Assembly: GCA_951813015.1 (NCBI GenBank)
Contig: CATOTG010000002.1
Span: 466,101 to 530,100 of the forward strand
Reading direction: 5' to 3'
Source: an uncultured Thermoanaerobaculia bacterium
GTDB lineage: Bacteria; Acidobacteriota; Thermoanaerobaculia; Multivoradales; Multivoraceae
DNA: 64,000 nucleotides
A model generated the notes under the pieces. That model made no database searches and was not told where the DNA came from. It saw only the letters and a program-made list of their open reading frames with translations. The position numbers and the translations under genes are program-made. Positions 17,243 to 25,782 of this stretch are shown here, one piece after another. Each line of letters starts with the position of its first letter. Position 1 is the stretch's first letter.

Positions 17243-18072
17243 ATGCCATTCGACAACAAGTCCCTTCCCATACGGCTCTTCACCGCGTCCCACGAGCGAA
17301 CCTGGAATCCCGCTGACATCGATTTCTCCCAGGAGCGCTCCGACTGGATGTCCTTCTCGGACGACGAGCGGACCCTGTTGATCCGCCTGATCTCCGGCTT
17401 CCGGGTCGGCGAGCGCGGCGTGACCCACGAGCTCGCGCCGCTCCAGTTCCGCTTCCGCCAGCAGGGTCGGCTCGAAGAGGAGATCTACGTCACCGCCCAG
17501 TTGTACGAGGAGGCCCGCCACGTCCAGTTCTTCGAGACCTGGCTGATCGAGGCCCTGCCGGGCCGCTTCGGCGTAGACATCCCCTACCCCAACTTGCAAG
17601 GAGACATGTTCGCCACCCGCCTGCCGGCCACGATTGCGCGCGCTTCTTGAGGACGACAGCCCCGAGGCGATGCTGCGCGCCATCATGCTCTACCACTTCT
17701 ACGTCGAGGGCGTCGGCGCTGAAGCCGCGTACCCGATCTACTACAAGATCTTCGAGCGCACAGGCAAGTTGCCCGCGCTGAACCGCGGCATCAGGCTGAT
17801 CCAGCGCGACGAAGCGCGCCACATCGGTTTCGGCGTGTACGTACTGCAGGGGGCTGCTTGCCGAACATCCCCACCTGGTCGACCTGTTCGAGGAGCAGGT
17901 CGAGGCGATGCGTCCGTTCGCGGCCGATGGTCCGAATCAGACCTTCGCCGGCTTCGAACCGGGCAATGCGCCGTTCGGTCTCGACTACGACGAGTATCGG
18001 CAGCTCTACCTCGACAAGCTGGCAGGTATGCGGCAGAGCATCTACGACGGCCGGTTGGCGGCGGCGGTCTAG
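17243..18072 (+). pseudogene. R2-like ligand-binding oxidase (R2lox), two frameshifts
   Basis: Ferritin-like Mn/Fe oxidase related to ribonucleotide reductase R2. ATG 17243 follows a GGAGG site. Diiron-type ligand motifs are present: GERGVTHEL, EEARHVQFFETW, VEGVGAEAAY and RDEARHIGFGVY. The frame breaks near 17630 (a stop at 17650 in the first frame) and again in a GGGGG run near 17850. With both shifts corrected the protein is about 276 residues, close to the family's usual ~300, ending DGRLAAAV at 18072. All conserved residues survive, so recent inactivation or indel errors in the assembly are both possible. No dedicated partner gene is seen. Confidence 0.8.
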
Positions 18073-18202
18073 CAGCCCGTGACGAAGGCCTGCCTTCCGG
18101 GAATGCGGACACAGCAGCCTCGGGCAGGCGCCGCGCGGCAGATGCGCGCAAGATGCCGGCGTTCCCAGGGGGCGAACGCGGCCCCTGACGCCGAGGCACT
18201 TC

Positions 18203-19538
18203 GTGGCCACGATCGGCGCCCTCCTCCTGGCCGTCGTTCCGCTGACCGCCCAGCCACGGGCCGATCACGTCGTGCTGGTCTCGGTGGACGGCTTCCGGCC
18301 GGATTTCTATGTCCCCGGCTCCGACTGGCCGGCGCCGAACCTGCAGCAGATGGCCCGCGACGGCGCCCACGCCGAGGGCGTACAGGGCGTGTTTCCTACC
18401 GTCACCTACCCGTCGCACACAACGATCGTCACCGGCGCACTGCCCGCCCGGCACGGCATCTACTACAACCGGCCCTTCGAACCCGGCGGCCAGAGTGGCG
18501 AGTGGTACTGGCACGAATCGGCGATCCAGGTTCCCACGCTCTGGGACGCCGTGCGCGCGGCCGGCAGGCGGACCGCGGCGATTTCCTGGCCGGTGACGGT
18601 CGGCGCACCGGTGGACTGGCTCATCCCGGAGGTCTACTCCCTCGACCCCGATTCCGATCGCCTGCTGCCGATGCGCGAGGGCGCCACGCCGGGGCTCTGG
18701 CAGGAACTGGAGCAGGAGGCAACGGGCCGCCTCAACCTGCGCAACTATTCCGCCGCCTACATCACCCGTGACGACACGACGGGCGCGATAGCCGCTTACG
18801 TCCTGGAGACGCACCGGCCGGCTCTGCTGGCGCTTCACCTGATCACGACCGATTCCGCCCAGCACGCACACGGCCGGGAGTCGGACCGCGCCCGGCGCGC
18901 CGTCGCCGCCGCCGACCGGGCAATCGGGGCGATCCGCGACGCCGCCGAACGCGCCGGCATCCTGGAGCGCACCGCCTTCGTCGTCACGGGCGACCACGGC
19001 TTCGTCGACCTCCACACCCAGGTGATGCCCAACGTCTGGCTCGCCGAAGCCGGCCTTCACGGCGCCGAACCCGACGCGGCGAATGGCGCGCCACCTTCCA
19101 CCCCAGCGGCGGCGCCACCTTCCTCCACCTGCGCGACGCGGCGGACGAAGGGACGTTTGAAGCGGTTCGGGGGAATCCTCGCCGATCTGCCCCGGACGGT
19201 GCGCCGCCTGTTCCGACTCGTCGAACGCGACGCACTCGACCAGGCCGGCGCCGCCCCCGGCGCCCACCTCGCCCTCGCCGGAAACCTCGGCGTCAGCTTC
19301 GGCGCCGACGCCGCCGGCGACGCCATCCGACCCACCGACGGCGGCGCCCACGGCTTCTTCCCCACCGACTTCCCCGAGATCCTGACCGGGCTTCGTCGGC
19401 TGGGGCGCCGGCTTCGAATCCGGCCGTACGGTTCACCGCATGGCCCTCACGGACGTCGCGGACCTCATCGCGATGCTCCTCGACATCGACTTCGAGAGCC
19501 CTGACGGCGCGCCGCCGCTGGGGGTGCTCGGCGAGTGA
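18203..19538 (+). pseudogene. Type I phosphodiesterase / nucleotide pyrophosphatase family, frameshifted
   Basis: Alkaline-phosphatase-superfamily enzyme hydrolysing phosphodiester or pyrophosphate bonds, exported by an N-terminal signal (GTG start, LLLAVVPLTAQP). The metal site VSVDGFRPDFY, the nucleophile segment TYPSHTTIVTG and GDHGFVDLH are present. The intended frame leaves near 19080 (WRATFHPSGGATFLHLRDAA is encoded in another frame), returns near 19170 (GILADLPRTVRRLFRL) and shifts again near 19390, after which GFVGWGAGFESGRTV and the natural C-terminus are read to 19538. Corrected length is about 444 residues, normal for the family. The three indels leave the conserved sequence intact. 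Confidence 0.8.
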
Positions 19539-19604
19539 AGCCTAACGCCGGTCCGGTTTCGCCGCGTTGGCGCTACCGAACCGGCGGATGCGGACCGGGA
19601 TCCG

Positions 19605-19625
19605 GATGGCGCGGTCCGCGCCACC
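19605..19625. repeat. REP-like palindrome, copy 2
   Basis: GATGGCGCGGTCCGCGCCACC, a near-perfect palindrome in the 151-bp convergent gap between the phosphodiesterase and NorD-like genes. It could act as a bidirectional transcription-end hairpin. Confidence 0.5.
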
Positions 19626-19689
19626 CCGTGGTCAAGGAGACCTCAGGCCTTGCCAGCGCGAGAGCCCGTGAACAGTCCATGCGCAGAGC

Positions 19690-22103
19690 CTACGCCGTGA
19701 GGCCGCGATACACCTTCGGCAATTGGCGGGGCAGCGCGGCGATCTCGTCGATCACGAGATAGCGGCGCTCGGGGCACATCTCCCGCAGGTAGTCGTGGCC
19801 GGCGGGGTCAACGGTGATGCAGAAGGTCGAGATCCCGACGCGTTGCGTTTCGCGGAGAGCGACCATCGTGTCGCGGATGCCGTAGACGCGGGAGGCGCGG
19901 TCGCTGCCGTAGTCGAAGTCCTGGGGGTAGCCGTCCGAGAGGATGAGCAGGACCTTGACCTTCGCCTCGCGCTCGGCGAGCTTCACCGCGGCGTGGCGGA
20001 TCGCCGGTCCCATCCGGGTGCTGCGCTTCGGTTCCATCGCGGCAATCCGGTCCTCCGCGTCGCGGTCGAGGTCGTCATCGAACTCCTTGGCAACGAAGAA
20101 CTCGACCTCCTTGCGGCCGAAACCGGAGAAACCGTAGATCGCGTAGTCGTCGCCAAGCGGTCTCCAGCGCGTCGGCCATCAGGACGAGCGACTCCTTCTC
20201 GATGTCGATCACTCTGCGGCCCGGCGGCAGCGGCTGCGGGTTGTCCGGCCAGTCGAAGTCGTCGAAGACACCCACGTACTCGGGCGCCGGCGTCCTTGCC
20301 CGGGGCGTGTTCCGGCTCGTCGACCGGCGCCTCCGCGTCGGTCGAGGCGCTCATGTCGAGCAGGAACGCCGCCGCGACGTCGCGGTGCTGGCGGCGGCGG
20401 CTCATGTAGACGGCGCCGTCCGGCGGCCGGCCGGCGCGGCGGTCGACGTGCGTCTCCACCACCCGGTCGAGGTCGAGTTCCTCGCCTTCGATCAGCCGCC
20501 GCACGCGCCGGAACTCCTCCGGCTTGAGCAACTCGAACTGCCGCCGGACCCGGCGCAACAGGTCGGCGTGGTGGCGTCTCGTCTCGTCGACGAAGCGGCC
20601 GCCGGAAGCCGCCACGACACCAACGCCGTCCGCGGGCGGCGGTTCGATCGTCTTCTCCCGGAGGTGACACCAGCGGCGCCGGTAGCCACCGAGTTCGTGG
20701 TCCCATTCGTCGTAGTAGTGAACCTGCTCGCGGTCGCGGTTCAGACCGGCTGCATCGAGTTCGCGTTCGAGTCGCTTCGACAGTTCTTCCAGGCGGGCGG
20801 CCAACTCCTCGGGGTCGAGTTCGATCAACTCGGAATCCGCATCGCCGGCCTCGGCCTCGATCGCCCCGGTCACGTCGAGGTCGGTGAGCGGCAGTCCGGC
20901 CGTGCCCGAGAGGTCGCCGTCCTGGAGGCTGAGCACGCCGAGGCTCGTCCACCTGCAACTGGTCCATCAGGCCCGAAGCCACCGGGCCCGGCGCCACGTC
21001 GTCCCGCAGTTCGACCTCGGACGCGAGTTCGGCCCACTCGCCCCGCAACTCGACCCGCTCCGGCGCCGGATCGCCGTGATGGGCCGGCGCGGACATGTCG
21101 AGGAGACTGCGGAACCGGGTCGGCGGCGGACTCCGGTCCGCGATCGCCGGCACCACGATCGCCCGCCGAAAGGCCCGACCCGGCCGGGGCCGGCGCCGGG
21201 CCGCAGGGAGGCGAACACCCGGTAGAGCGAACGCACCGCGCGCCGGGTGTCCTCGACGGTGGCGCCGCGGAGGAGCAGGCGCGCGGCTTCGTCGGGAAGG
21301 TCGAGAGCGGGATCAGCGGCTCCGGCCCCCCGGCCTCCGCCCTCGTCGCAAGCCTTCAAGCGCACGGTCGAGTCGAAAGCGGGATCGACATCTCCGGACC
21401 CCCGGCCCCGCGGCAGGGCTGGCACGGCCACAAGCCGACGTTGAGCCATCAGCAGCCTGCCGGCAAGATGGGACAGCGCCGCTTCGCGGGACGGCCCGCG
21501 GGACCGGCGCCTCGGAGCCGGCGCCGGCGGCGACTCCGGACCGGCGTGAGGTTGTAGCTCGAACCCGGGCCGGCAGTCCCGGTCCGAAGCAGGCGGCGGC
21601 GTCGACTCCAGGGCGTCGTCGATCAGCCGCAGCAGGTCCCGGCGAACGCCCCGGAACGTCCGCGCCAGCGCCGCGTCGATGCGCGCTCCCTCCAGGCGTG
21701 CGAACAGCGCCCGGGCGAGGCCAGGCTGATCGAAACCGGCGAAGAAGTCGGCGAACCGGACCGGGCCGCGGCGATAGGTGCCGAACAGCACGCCGCCCAA
21801 CTGGTGCAGCACGGCCATCCGGTAGACCATGAAGTTGCCGCAGGGGTTGCCAAACCGCTCGATTTGTTCCGGCAGGTAGAAGGCCGCGCCGTCGGTCGTC
21901 GGTCGGCCGGCCGCGGCCGCGCCTTCCAGGTCGACATGGCCGGCGCGCGACCGATCGCCGGACGCCAGGTCGCCAAGCGGCCGGACCTCGGCCGGCCGCG
22001 CCAGCATCGCCTCGACGTAGATCTCGAGGACGCGGGCGACGTCGTCGAGGGCGACCGCGGTCAAGGCAGCAACGTCGTTGCGACTCGGCTCAACGCGGGC
22101 CAC
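19690..22103 (-). pseudogene. NorD/CbbO-like VWA protein, multiply frameshifted
   Basis: Partner of MoxR-type AAA+ ATPases such as NorQ/CbbQ; such pairs insert cofactors into or remodel metalloenzymes. The N-terminal part (ATG 22103) reads normally to about 21170. Homologous sequence then continues in other frames: FRSLLDMSAPAHHGDP, then ELDPEELAARLEELSKRLER and the MIDAS segment AAFLLDMSASTD near 20350, then VGVFDDFDWPDNPQPLPPG, then MEPKRSTRMGPAIRHA and VLLILSDGYPQDFDYG to the stop at 19690. At least four indels are needed. Corrected length is about 800 residues, plausible for the family. It is immediately downstream of the NorQ-like gene. No nitric-oxide reductase or RuBisCO gene is in the window, so its client is unknown. 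Confidence 0.75.
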
Positions 22104-22141
22104 CGTCGAGGCTCGGTCACGGCAGCAACGTCGTTGCGACT
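22065..22141. repeat. Direct repeat at the NorQ-NorD junction
   Basis: GGCAGCAACGTCGTTGCGAC plus T occurs at 22065-22085 and again at 22121-22141, 56 bases apart. The first copy lies in the start of the NorD-like gene and the second encodes the last residues of the NorQ-like protein (VATTLLP). A local duplication of the 3' end of the ATPase gene explains it. Confidence 0.7.
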
Positions 22142-22968
22142 TCGGTCACCGCGCGCTGGACTTCGTCGTCGTCGGTGATCGCCCGGCAGATCGCGGCGAC
22201 GCAAGCCTCGCGCACGCCGATGCCGCCAACGATCAACTGCGCCGTGTAGATCAGCAGCCGCGTGCTGACCCCTTCGTCGAAGCCGCGGTGGTGCAGGTTG
22301 CGAATGCGCTTGCCGAGTTCGGCCAGGTCGCGGGCCAGGGGCACGTCGATGTCCGCCTCGTGGGCGATGATCTCGGCTTCGACCTCGGGCGGCGGGTAGT
22401 CGAACTCGAGCGCCACGAACCGCTGGCGCGTGCTCGGCTTCAGGTCCTTGGCGACGCTCTGGTAGCCGGGGTTGTACGACAGGACGAGCAGGAAATCGGG
22501 GTGCGCCGGCAGGATTTCGCCCCGTTTCTCGATCGGCAGGATGCGGCGGTGGTCGGTCAGCGCGTGGATCAGCACTGTCGTGTCCTTGCGCGCCTCGACG
22601 ATCTCGTCCAGGTAGCAGATCGACCCGTCGCGCACCGCCCGCGTCAGGGGACCGTCCATCCAGACCGTGTCGTCGCCCTCGAGCAGGTACCGTCCCACCA
22701 GGTCCGTCGCGGTCAGATCCTCGTGGCAGGCGACCGTCACCAGAGGCGAATCGATGCCGGCTCGCGTCCCTGCCTCGGCGCCGCGATACAGACGGTGCGT
22801 CATGTGCTCCAGGAACCGGGTCTTGCCGCAACCGGTCGGGCCCTTGAGCAGCACCGGCATCCGTGCCCGGTGGGCGGCCAGGAACAACTCGACCTCGTTG
22901 CCGACCGCCAGGTAGTAAGGCGCCTCCGGCGCCGGCCGCGGCGTCGCCGCTTGCAGAGCCTGGGTCAT
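22117..22968 (-). CDS. MoxR-type AAA+ ATPase, NorQ/CbbQ family
   Basis: 283-residue AAA+ chaperone-like ATPase. Walker [11 protein letters not shown] lies near residue 43-52, Walker [15 protein letters not shown] near 116-129, and sensor region [11 protein letters not shown] follows. The C-terminal part ([33 protein letters not shown]) is characteristic of the CbbQ/NirQ/NorQ branch. It is intact, in contrast to its downstream VWA partner at 19690-22103, and begins 18 bases downstream of the pterin dehydratase gene. It would use ATP hydrolysis with the VWA protein to activate a metalloenzyme, but the substrate is not in this window. Confidence 0.92.
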   Translation of the reverse strand: MTQALQAATPRPAPEAPYYLAVGNEVELFLAAHRARMPVLLKGPTGCGKTRFLEHMTHRLYRGAEAGTRAGIDSPLVTVACHEDLTATDLVGRYLLEGDDTVWMDGPLTRAVRDGSICYLDEIVEARKDTTVLIHALTDHRRILPIEKRGEILPAHPDFLLVLSYNPGYQSVAKDLKPSTRQRFVALEFDYPPPEVEAEIIAHEADIDVPLARDLAELGKRIRNLHHRGFDEGVSTRLLIYTAQLIVGGIGVREACVAAICRAITDDDEVQRAVTEVATTLLP

Positions 22969-22986
22969 GCCGCGTGCCGCCGGGAG

Positions 22987-23265
22987 TCAGTTCTGGTCGA
23001 TCGCCCGGGCAAGCGCAAAGTCCTTGTCGGTCACGCCACCCGCCGAGTGAGTGCTGAGGGTCAGCCGGACCCGGTTGTACCGGATGTCGATGTCCGGATG
23101 GTGGTCCGCCGCCTCGGCGAGCTCGGCAACGAAATCGACGAAGCGCACCGCCGCCGGGAAGGTCGGAAACCGGTACTCCCGCGAGATCGAAGGAGCTTCG
23201 AAATCCGGCGCCCAGCCACCCAGCTCCCCGCACGCCGCCTTGATCTCGTCTGCCGTCATCGCCAT
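22987..23265 (-). CDS. phhB: 4a-hydroxytetrahydrobiopterin dehydratase
   Basis: 92-residue pterin-4a-carbinolamine dehydratase, which recycles the pterin cofactor of aromatic amino acid hydroxylases and is also found as a stand-alone housekeeping protein. The active-site segment EAADHHPDIDIRYNRVRLTL and THSAGGVTDKDFALARAID match the family throughout. ATG 23265 is preferred because GGAGG lies eight bases upstream; the GTG at 23274 overlaps that site. It is on the same strand as, and just upstream of, the NorQ-like gene, so the three may be cotranscribed. No phenylalanine hydroxylase gene is nearby. Confidence 0.93.
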   Translation of the reverse strand: MAMTADEIKAACGELGGWAPDFEAPSISREYRFPTFPAAVRFVDFVAELAEAADHHPDIDIRYNRVRLTLSTHSAGGVTDKDFALARAIDQN

Positions 23266-23406
23266 CGTCGTCACCTCCGGTGCGCGACCCTAGCAGCAGC
23301 CGTATCGCTCGGGTCGCAGCGCGACGGCTCACGGCTTCCAGCCGTTCCGGCTTCCGGGGGGGCAGCTTCCAGGCAGCTCGCCCCGCAGTGGTACTGTCGG
23401 CGGCCT

Positions 23407-24618
23407 ATGAAATTCGGCATCTTCTACGAGCACCAGTTGCCCAAGCCCTGGGGGCCGGACTCCGAGCACCGACTGCTCCAGAACTCGCTGGAACAGATCG
23501 CACTCGCGGACCGGCTCGGGTACGACTACGCCTGGGAGGTGGAGCACCACTTCCTGGAGGAGTACTCGCACAGTTCCGCGCCCGAGGTGTTCCTGGCCGC
23601 GGCGTCGCAGCGGACACGGAACATCCGTCTCGGCCACGGCATCGTCCAGTTGACGACGAATCACCCGGCGCGAGTGGCGGAACGGGTTTCGACCCTCGAT
23701 CTGGTGTCGAACGGTCGGGTCGAACTCGGCCTCGGCGAGGGCTCCAGCGTCACCGAGTTGCATCCCTTCGGCCGCAGTTTTCGCGACAAGCGGATCGTGT
23801 GGGAGGAGGCCGTCCAGGCTTGTCTGCCGATGTTCTGGGAAGAGGGCTGGGAGTACCACGGCCACTACTTCGACTTCCCGCTGCGCAACGTGATCCCGAA
23901 GCCGCTGCAGCGGCCCCACCCGCCGCTGTGGGTCGCCTGCTCGCAGCTCGACACGATCCGCTACGCCGCCCACCGGGGGATGGGCGCGCTGTGCTTCAAG
24001 TTCGTCGATCTCGACTCCGCCCGCGCCTGGGTCAACGCGTACTACAACACCTTCCTCGGCGATCAGCAGAAGCTCTGCGACTACCGGACGAATCCGAACC
24101 TGGCCACCGTCAGCGGCTTCATGTGCGCGCCCACCGACGAGGAGGCGCGGCAGAAGGCGGACGGCTGGACCTTCTTCCAGTTCGCCCTCCAGCTTTACAA
24201 CAAGGAGGGGCCGTTCAAACCCGGGACGAACAACTTCTGGGAGCGCTACCAGGAGTGGAAGCAGACCCCCGAGGGCCGGCGGCGCTCCGACAGCGAACTG
24301 ATCGGCTCACCTGAGACGATCCGCGAGCGGCTGCGCGAACTTGAGCGGGCGCATGTCGACCAGGTCATCCTGCTCAACCAGGCCGGCAAGAACACCCACG
24401 AGGACATCATGAGCAGCCTGGAGCTGTTCGCGCGCGAAGTGATGCCCGAGTTCCAGGAGCGCGAGGACCGGCACCAGGAATGGAAACGCGCCGTACTCGC
24501 CGGCGAGCGGAGCCTTGACGAGATCGACACGGATCCCTTCAACGCAACCGCGCGGCTGAAGCCCACCCTGCCACCGTCGGAGGAGGCCCTCGCCGCGGCG
24601 AGGAAGTGGGCGAGCTGA
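23407..24618 (+). CDS. LLM-class flavin-dependent oxidoreductase
   Basis: 403-residue bacterial luciferase-like monooxygenase, using reduced flavin (or F420) to oxidise an unknown substrate. The TIM-barrel start MKFGIFYEHQLPKPWG, DYAWEVEHHFLEEYSHSSAP, RIRLGHGIVQL-like segment NIRLGHGIVQLTTNHPARVAE and DLVSNGRVELGLGEGSS are diagnostic. The C-terminal LIGSPETIRERLREL is also typical. ATG 23407 matches the family N-terminus; the open frame upstream is antisense noise from the pterin dehydratase/NorQ genes. It is divergently oriented to phhB. Confidence 0.93.
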   Translation: MKFGIFYEHQLPKPWGPDSEHRLLQNSLEQIALADRLGYDYAWEVEHHFLEEYSHSSAPEVFLAAASQRTRNIRLGHGIVQLTTNHPARVAERVSTLDLVSNGRVELGLGEGSSVTELHPFGRSFRDKRIVWEEAVQACLPMFWEEGWEYHGHYFDFPLRNVIPKPLQRPHPPLWVACSQLDTIRYAAHRGMGALCFKFVDLDSARAWVNAYYNTFLGDQQKLCDYRTNPNLATVSGFMCAPTDEEARQKADGWTFFQFALQLYNKEGPFKPGTNNFWERYQEWKQTPEGRRRSDSELIGSPETIRERLRELERAHVDQVILLNQAGKNTHEDIMSSLELFAREVMPEFQEREDRHQEWKRAVLAGERSLDEIDTDPFNATARLKPTLPPSEEALAAARKWAS

Positions 24619-24650
24619 CTCGCACACACAACCAACTCAGGAGATCATCC

Positions 24651-25472
24651 ATGTCCATGAAGTCCGCCAGCCGCAACGCCCTCTTCCTCGCACTCGCCTG
24701 TTGCCTCCCGCTTCTCGGCGCCTGTGCCGCGTACGACGCAGAGATTCCACAGACGCAGGCAGAGGCCGCGCCACCCGAGCCAGTCCGGGAGTTGACGGAG
24801 GAAGAGAAGATCATCGCCCGCTACATCGAAGCGATCGGCGGTGAGGAAGCCATCCGGGCTCACACATCGATGACCACGAAGGGCGCGTTCGAGATGCCGG
24901 CCATGGGCATGTCCGGGGATGCAACCGCGTACGCCATGGCGCCCAACAAGACCCTGGCCATCATCACTCTTTCCGGCATGGGCGAGATCGTCGAGGGCAC
25001 CAATGGCGACGTCGCCTGGGCCGAAGACCCGATGCAGGGGCCGCGACTGCTGGACGGCAAGATGCTCGCCGACGCCAAGCGCGAGGCCCGCTTCCACGCC
25101 GCACTGGAGTACGACGTTCTGTACCCGGATCAGAAGGCTGCCGGCGAGACCGAGTGGGACGGCCAGACCGCCCACCAGCTCGATCTGGTCGACACCGACG
25201 GCAACGAGTCGTCACACTACTTCGCCGCGGACACGGGCCTTCTGATCGGCATCGAGGCAACTGATACCAATGAAATGGGAACAATGAACGTGACCATCAC
25301 GATGGGCGGCTACCAGGAGTTCGGCGACATGCTGTTTCCCACCTCGACGCTCTTCAGCATGCCCGACATGGGGTTCGAGTTCACACAGACCACCGAGTCC
25401 GTGACCTTCGACGACGTCGACCCGAGCGTCTTCGAGCCGTCGGACTCGATCAAGGCGCTGTTGCCGGAGTAG
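24651..25472 (+). CDS. Outer-membrane lipoprotein-sorting-like lipoprotein
   Basis: 273 residues with a signal ending in LLGAC, a lipobox with Cys25. After a Pro/Glu-rich linker, EEKIIARYIEAIGGEEAIRAHTSMTTKGAFEMP begins a beta-rich domain of the LolA-like/outer-membrane lipoprotein-sorting kind, in which a YVEAIGG helix precedes a half-barrel. FPTSTLFSMPDMGFEFTQTTE and VDPSVFEPSDSIKALLPE at the end are standard for these. The start is supported by AGGAG about seven bases upstream. It lies 32 bases after the luciferase-like gene and may be in the same transcript. Substrate unknown. Confidence 0.82.
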   Translation: MSMKSASRNALFLALACCLPLLGACAAYDAEIPQTQAEAAPPEPVRELTEEEKIIARYIEAIGGEEAIRAHTSMTTKGAFEMPAMGMSGDATAYAMAPNKTLAIITLSGMGEIVEGTNGDVAWAEDPMQGPRLLDGKMLADAKREARFHAALEYDVLYPDQKAAGETEWDGQTAHQLDLVDTDGNESSHYFAADTGLLIGIEATDTNEMGTMNVTITMGGYQEFGDMLFPTSTLFSMPDMGFEFTQTTESVTFDDVDPSVFEPSDSIKALLPE

Positions 25473-25548
25473 GCGCGCGGTCCGCTCGAGGCAGTTCCGC
25501 TCCCGGTGCGGCCGCATCCTTGAGACCGCACCGACTCCCTTCGCCGTG

Positions 25549-25782
25549 GCGGCGGGTGTAGCGCGGCGGCGCGGCCGGTTCCGCTGCGAACGCATCCTTG
25601 CGGCCACACCTGCGCTCTTCGTCTCGGCGGCGGGTGTAGCGCGGCGGCGCGGCCGGTTCCGCTGCGAACGCATCCTTGCGGCCGCACCTGCGCTCTTCGT
25701 CTCGGTGGCGGGTGTAGCACGGCGATGCGGCGGGTTCCGCTGCGGCCGCGGCCTTGCGGCCGCGGCGGCGTTGCTTGCCGCG
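25549..25782. repeat. 78-bp tandem direct repeat, three copies
   Basis: Copies at 25549-25626 and 25627-25704 are nearly identical; a third from 25705 diverges after about 60 bases, and a weaker partial copy lies upstream of 25549. The period is 26 codons, so the plus frame stays open, and translation of each copy gives AAGVARRRGRFRCERILAA followed by a hydrophobic stretch. The third copy supplies the signal peptide of the downstream VWA protein, so the repeat looks like amplification of a signal-peptide-coding segment. Confidence 0.8.

Noticed and set aside
22078..23406. Upstream extension of the luciferase-like gene to base 22078
   Set aside because: The extension is antisense to NorQ and phhB; the family N-terminus begins at ATG 23407.
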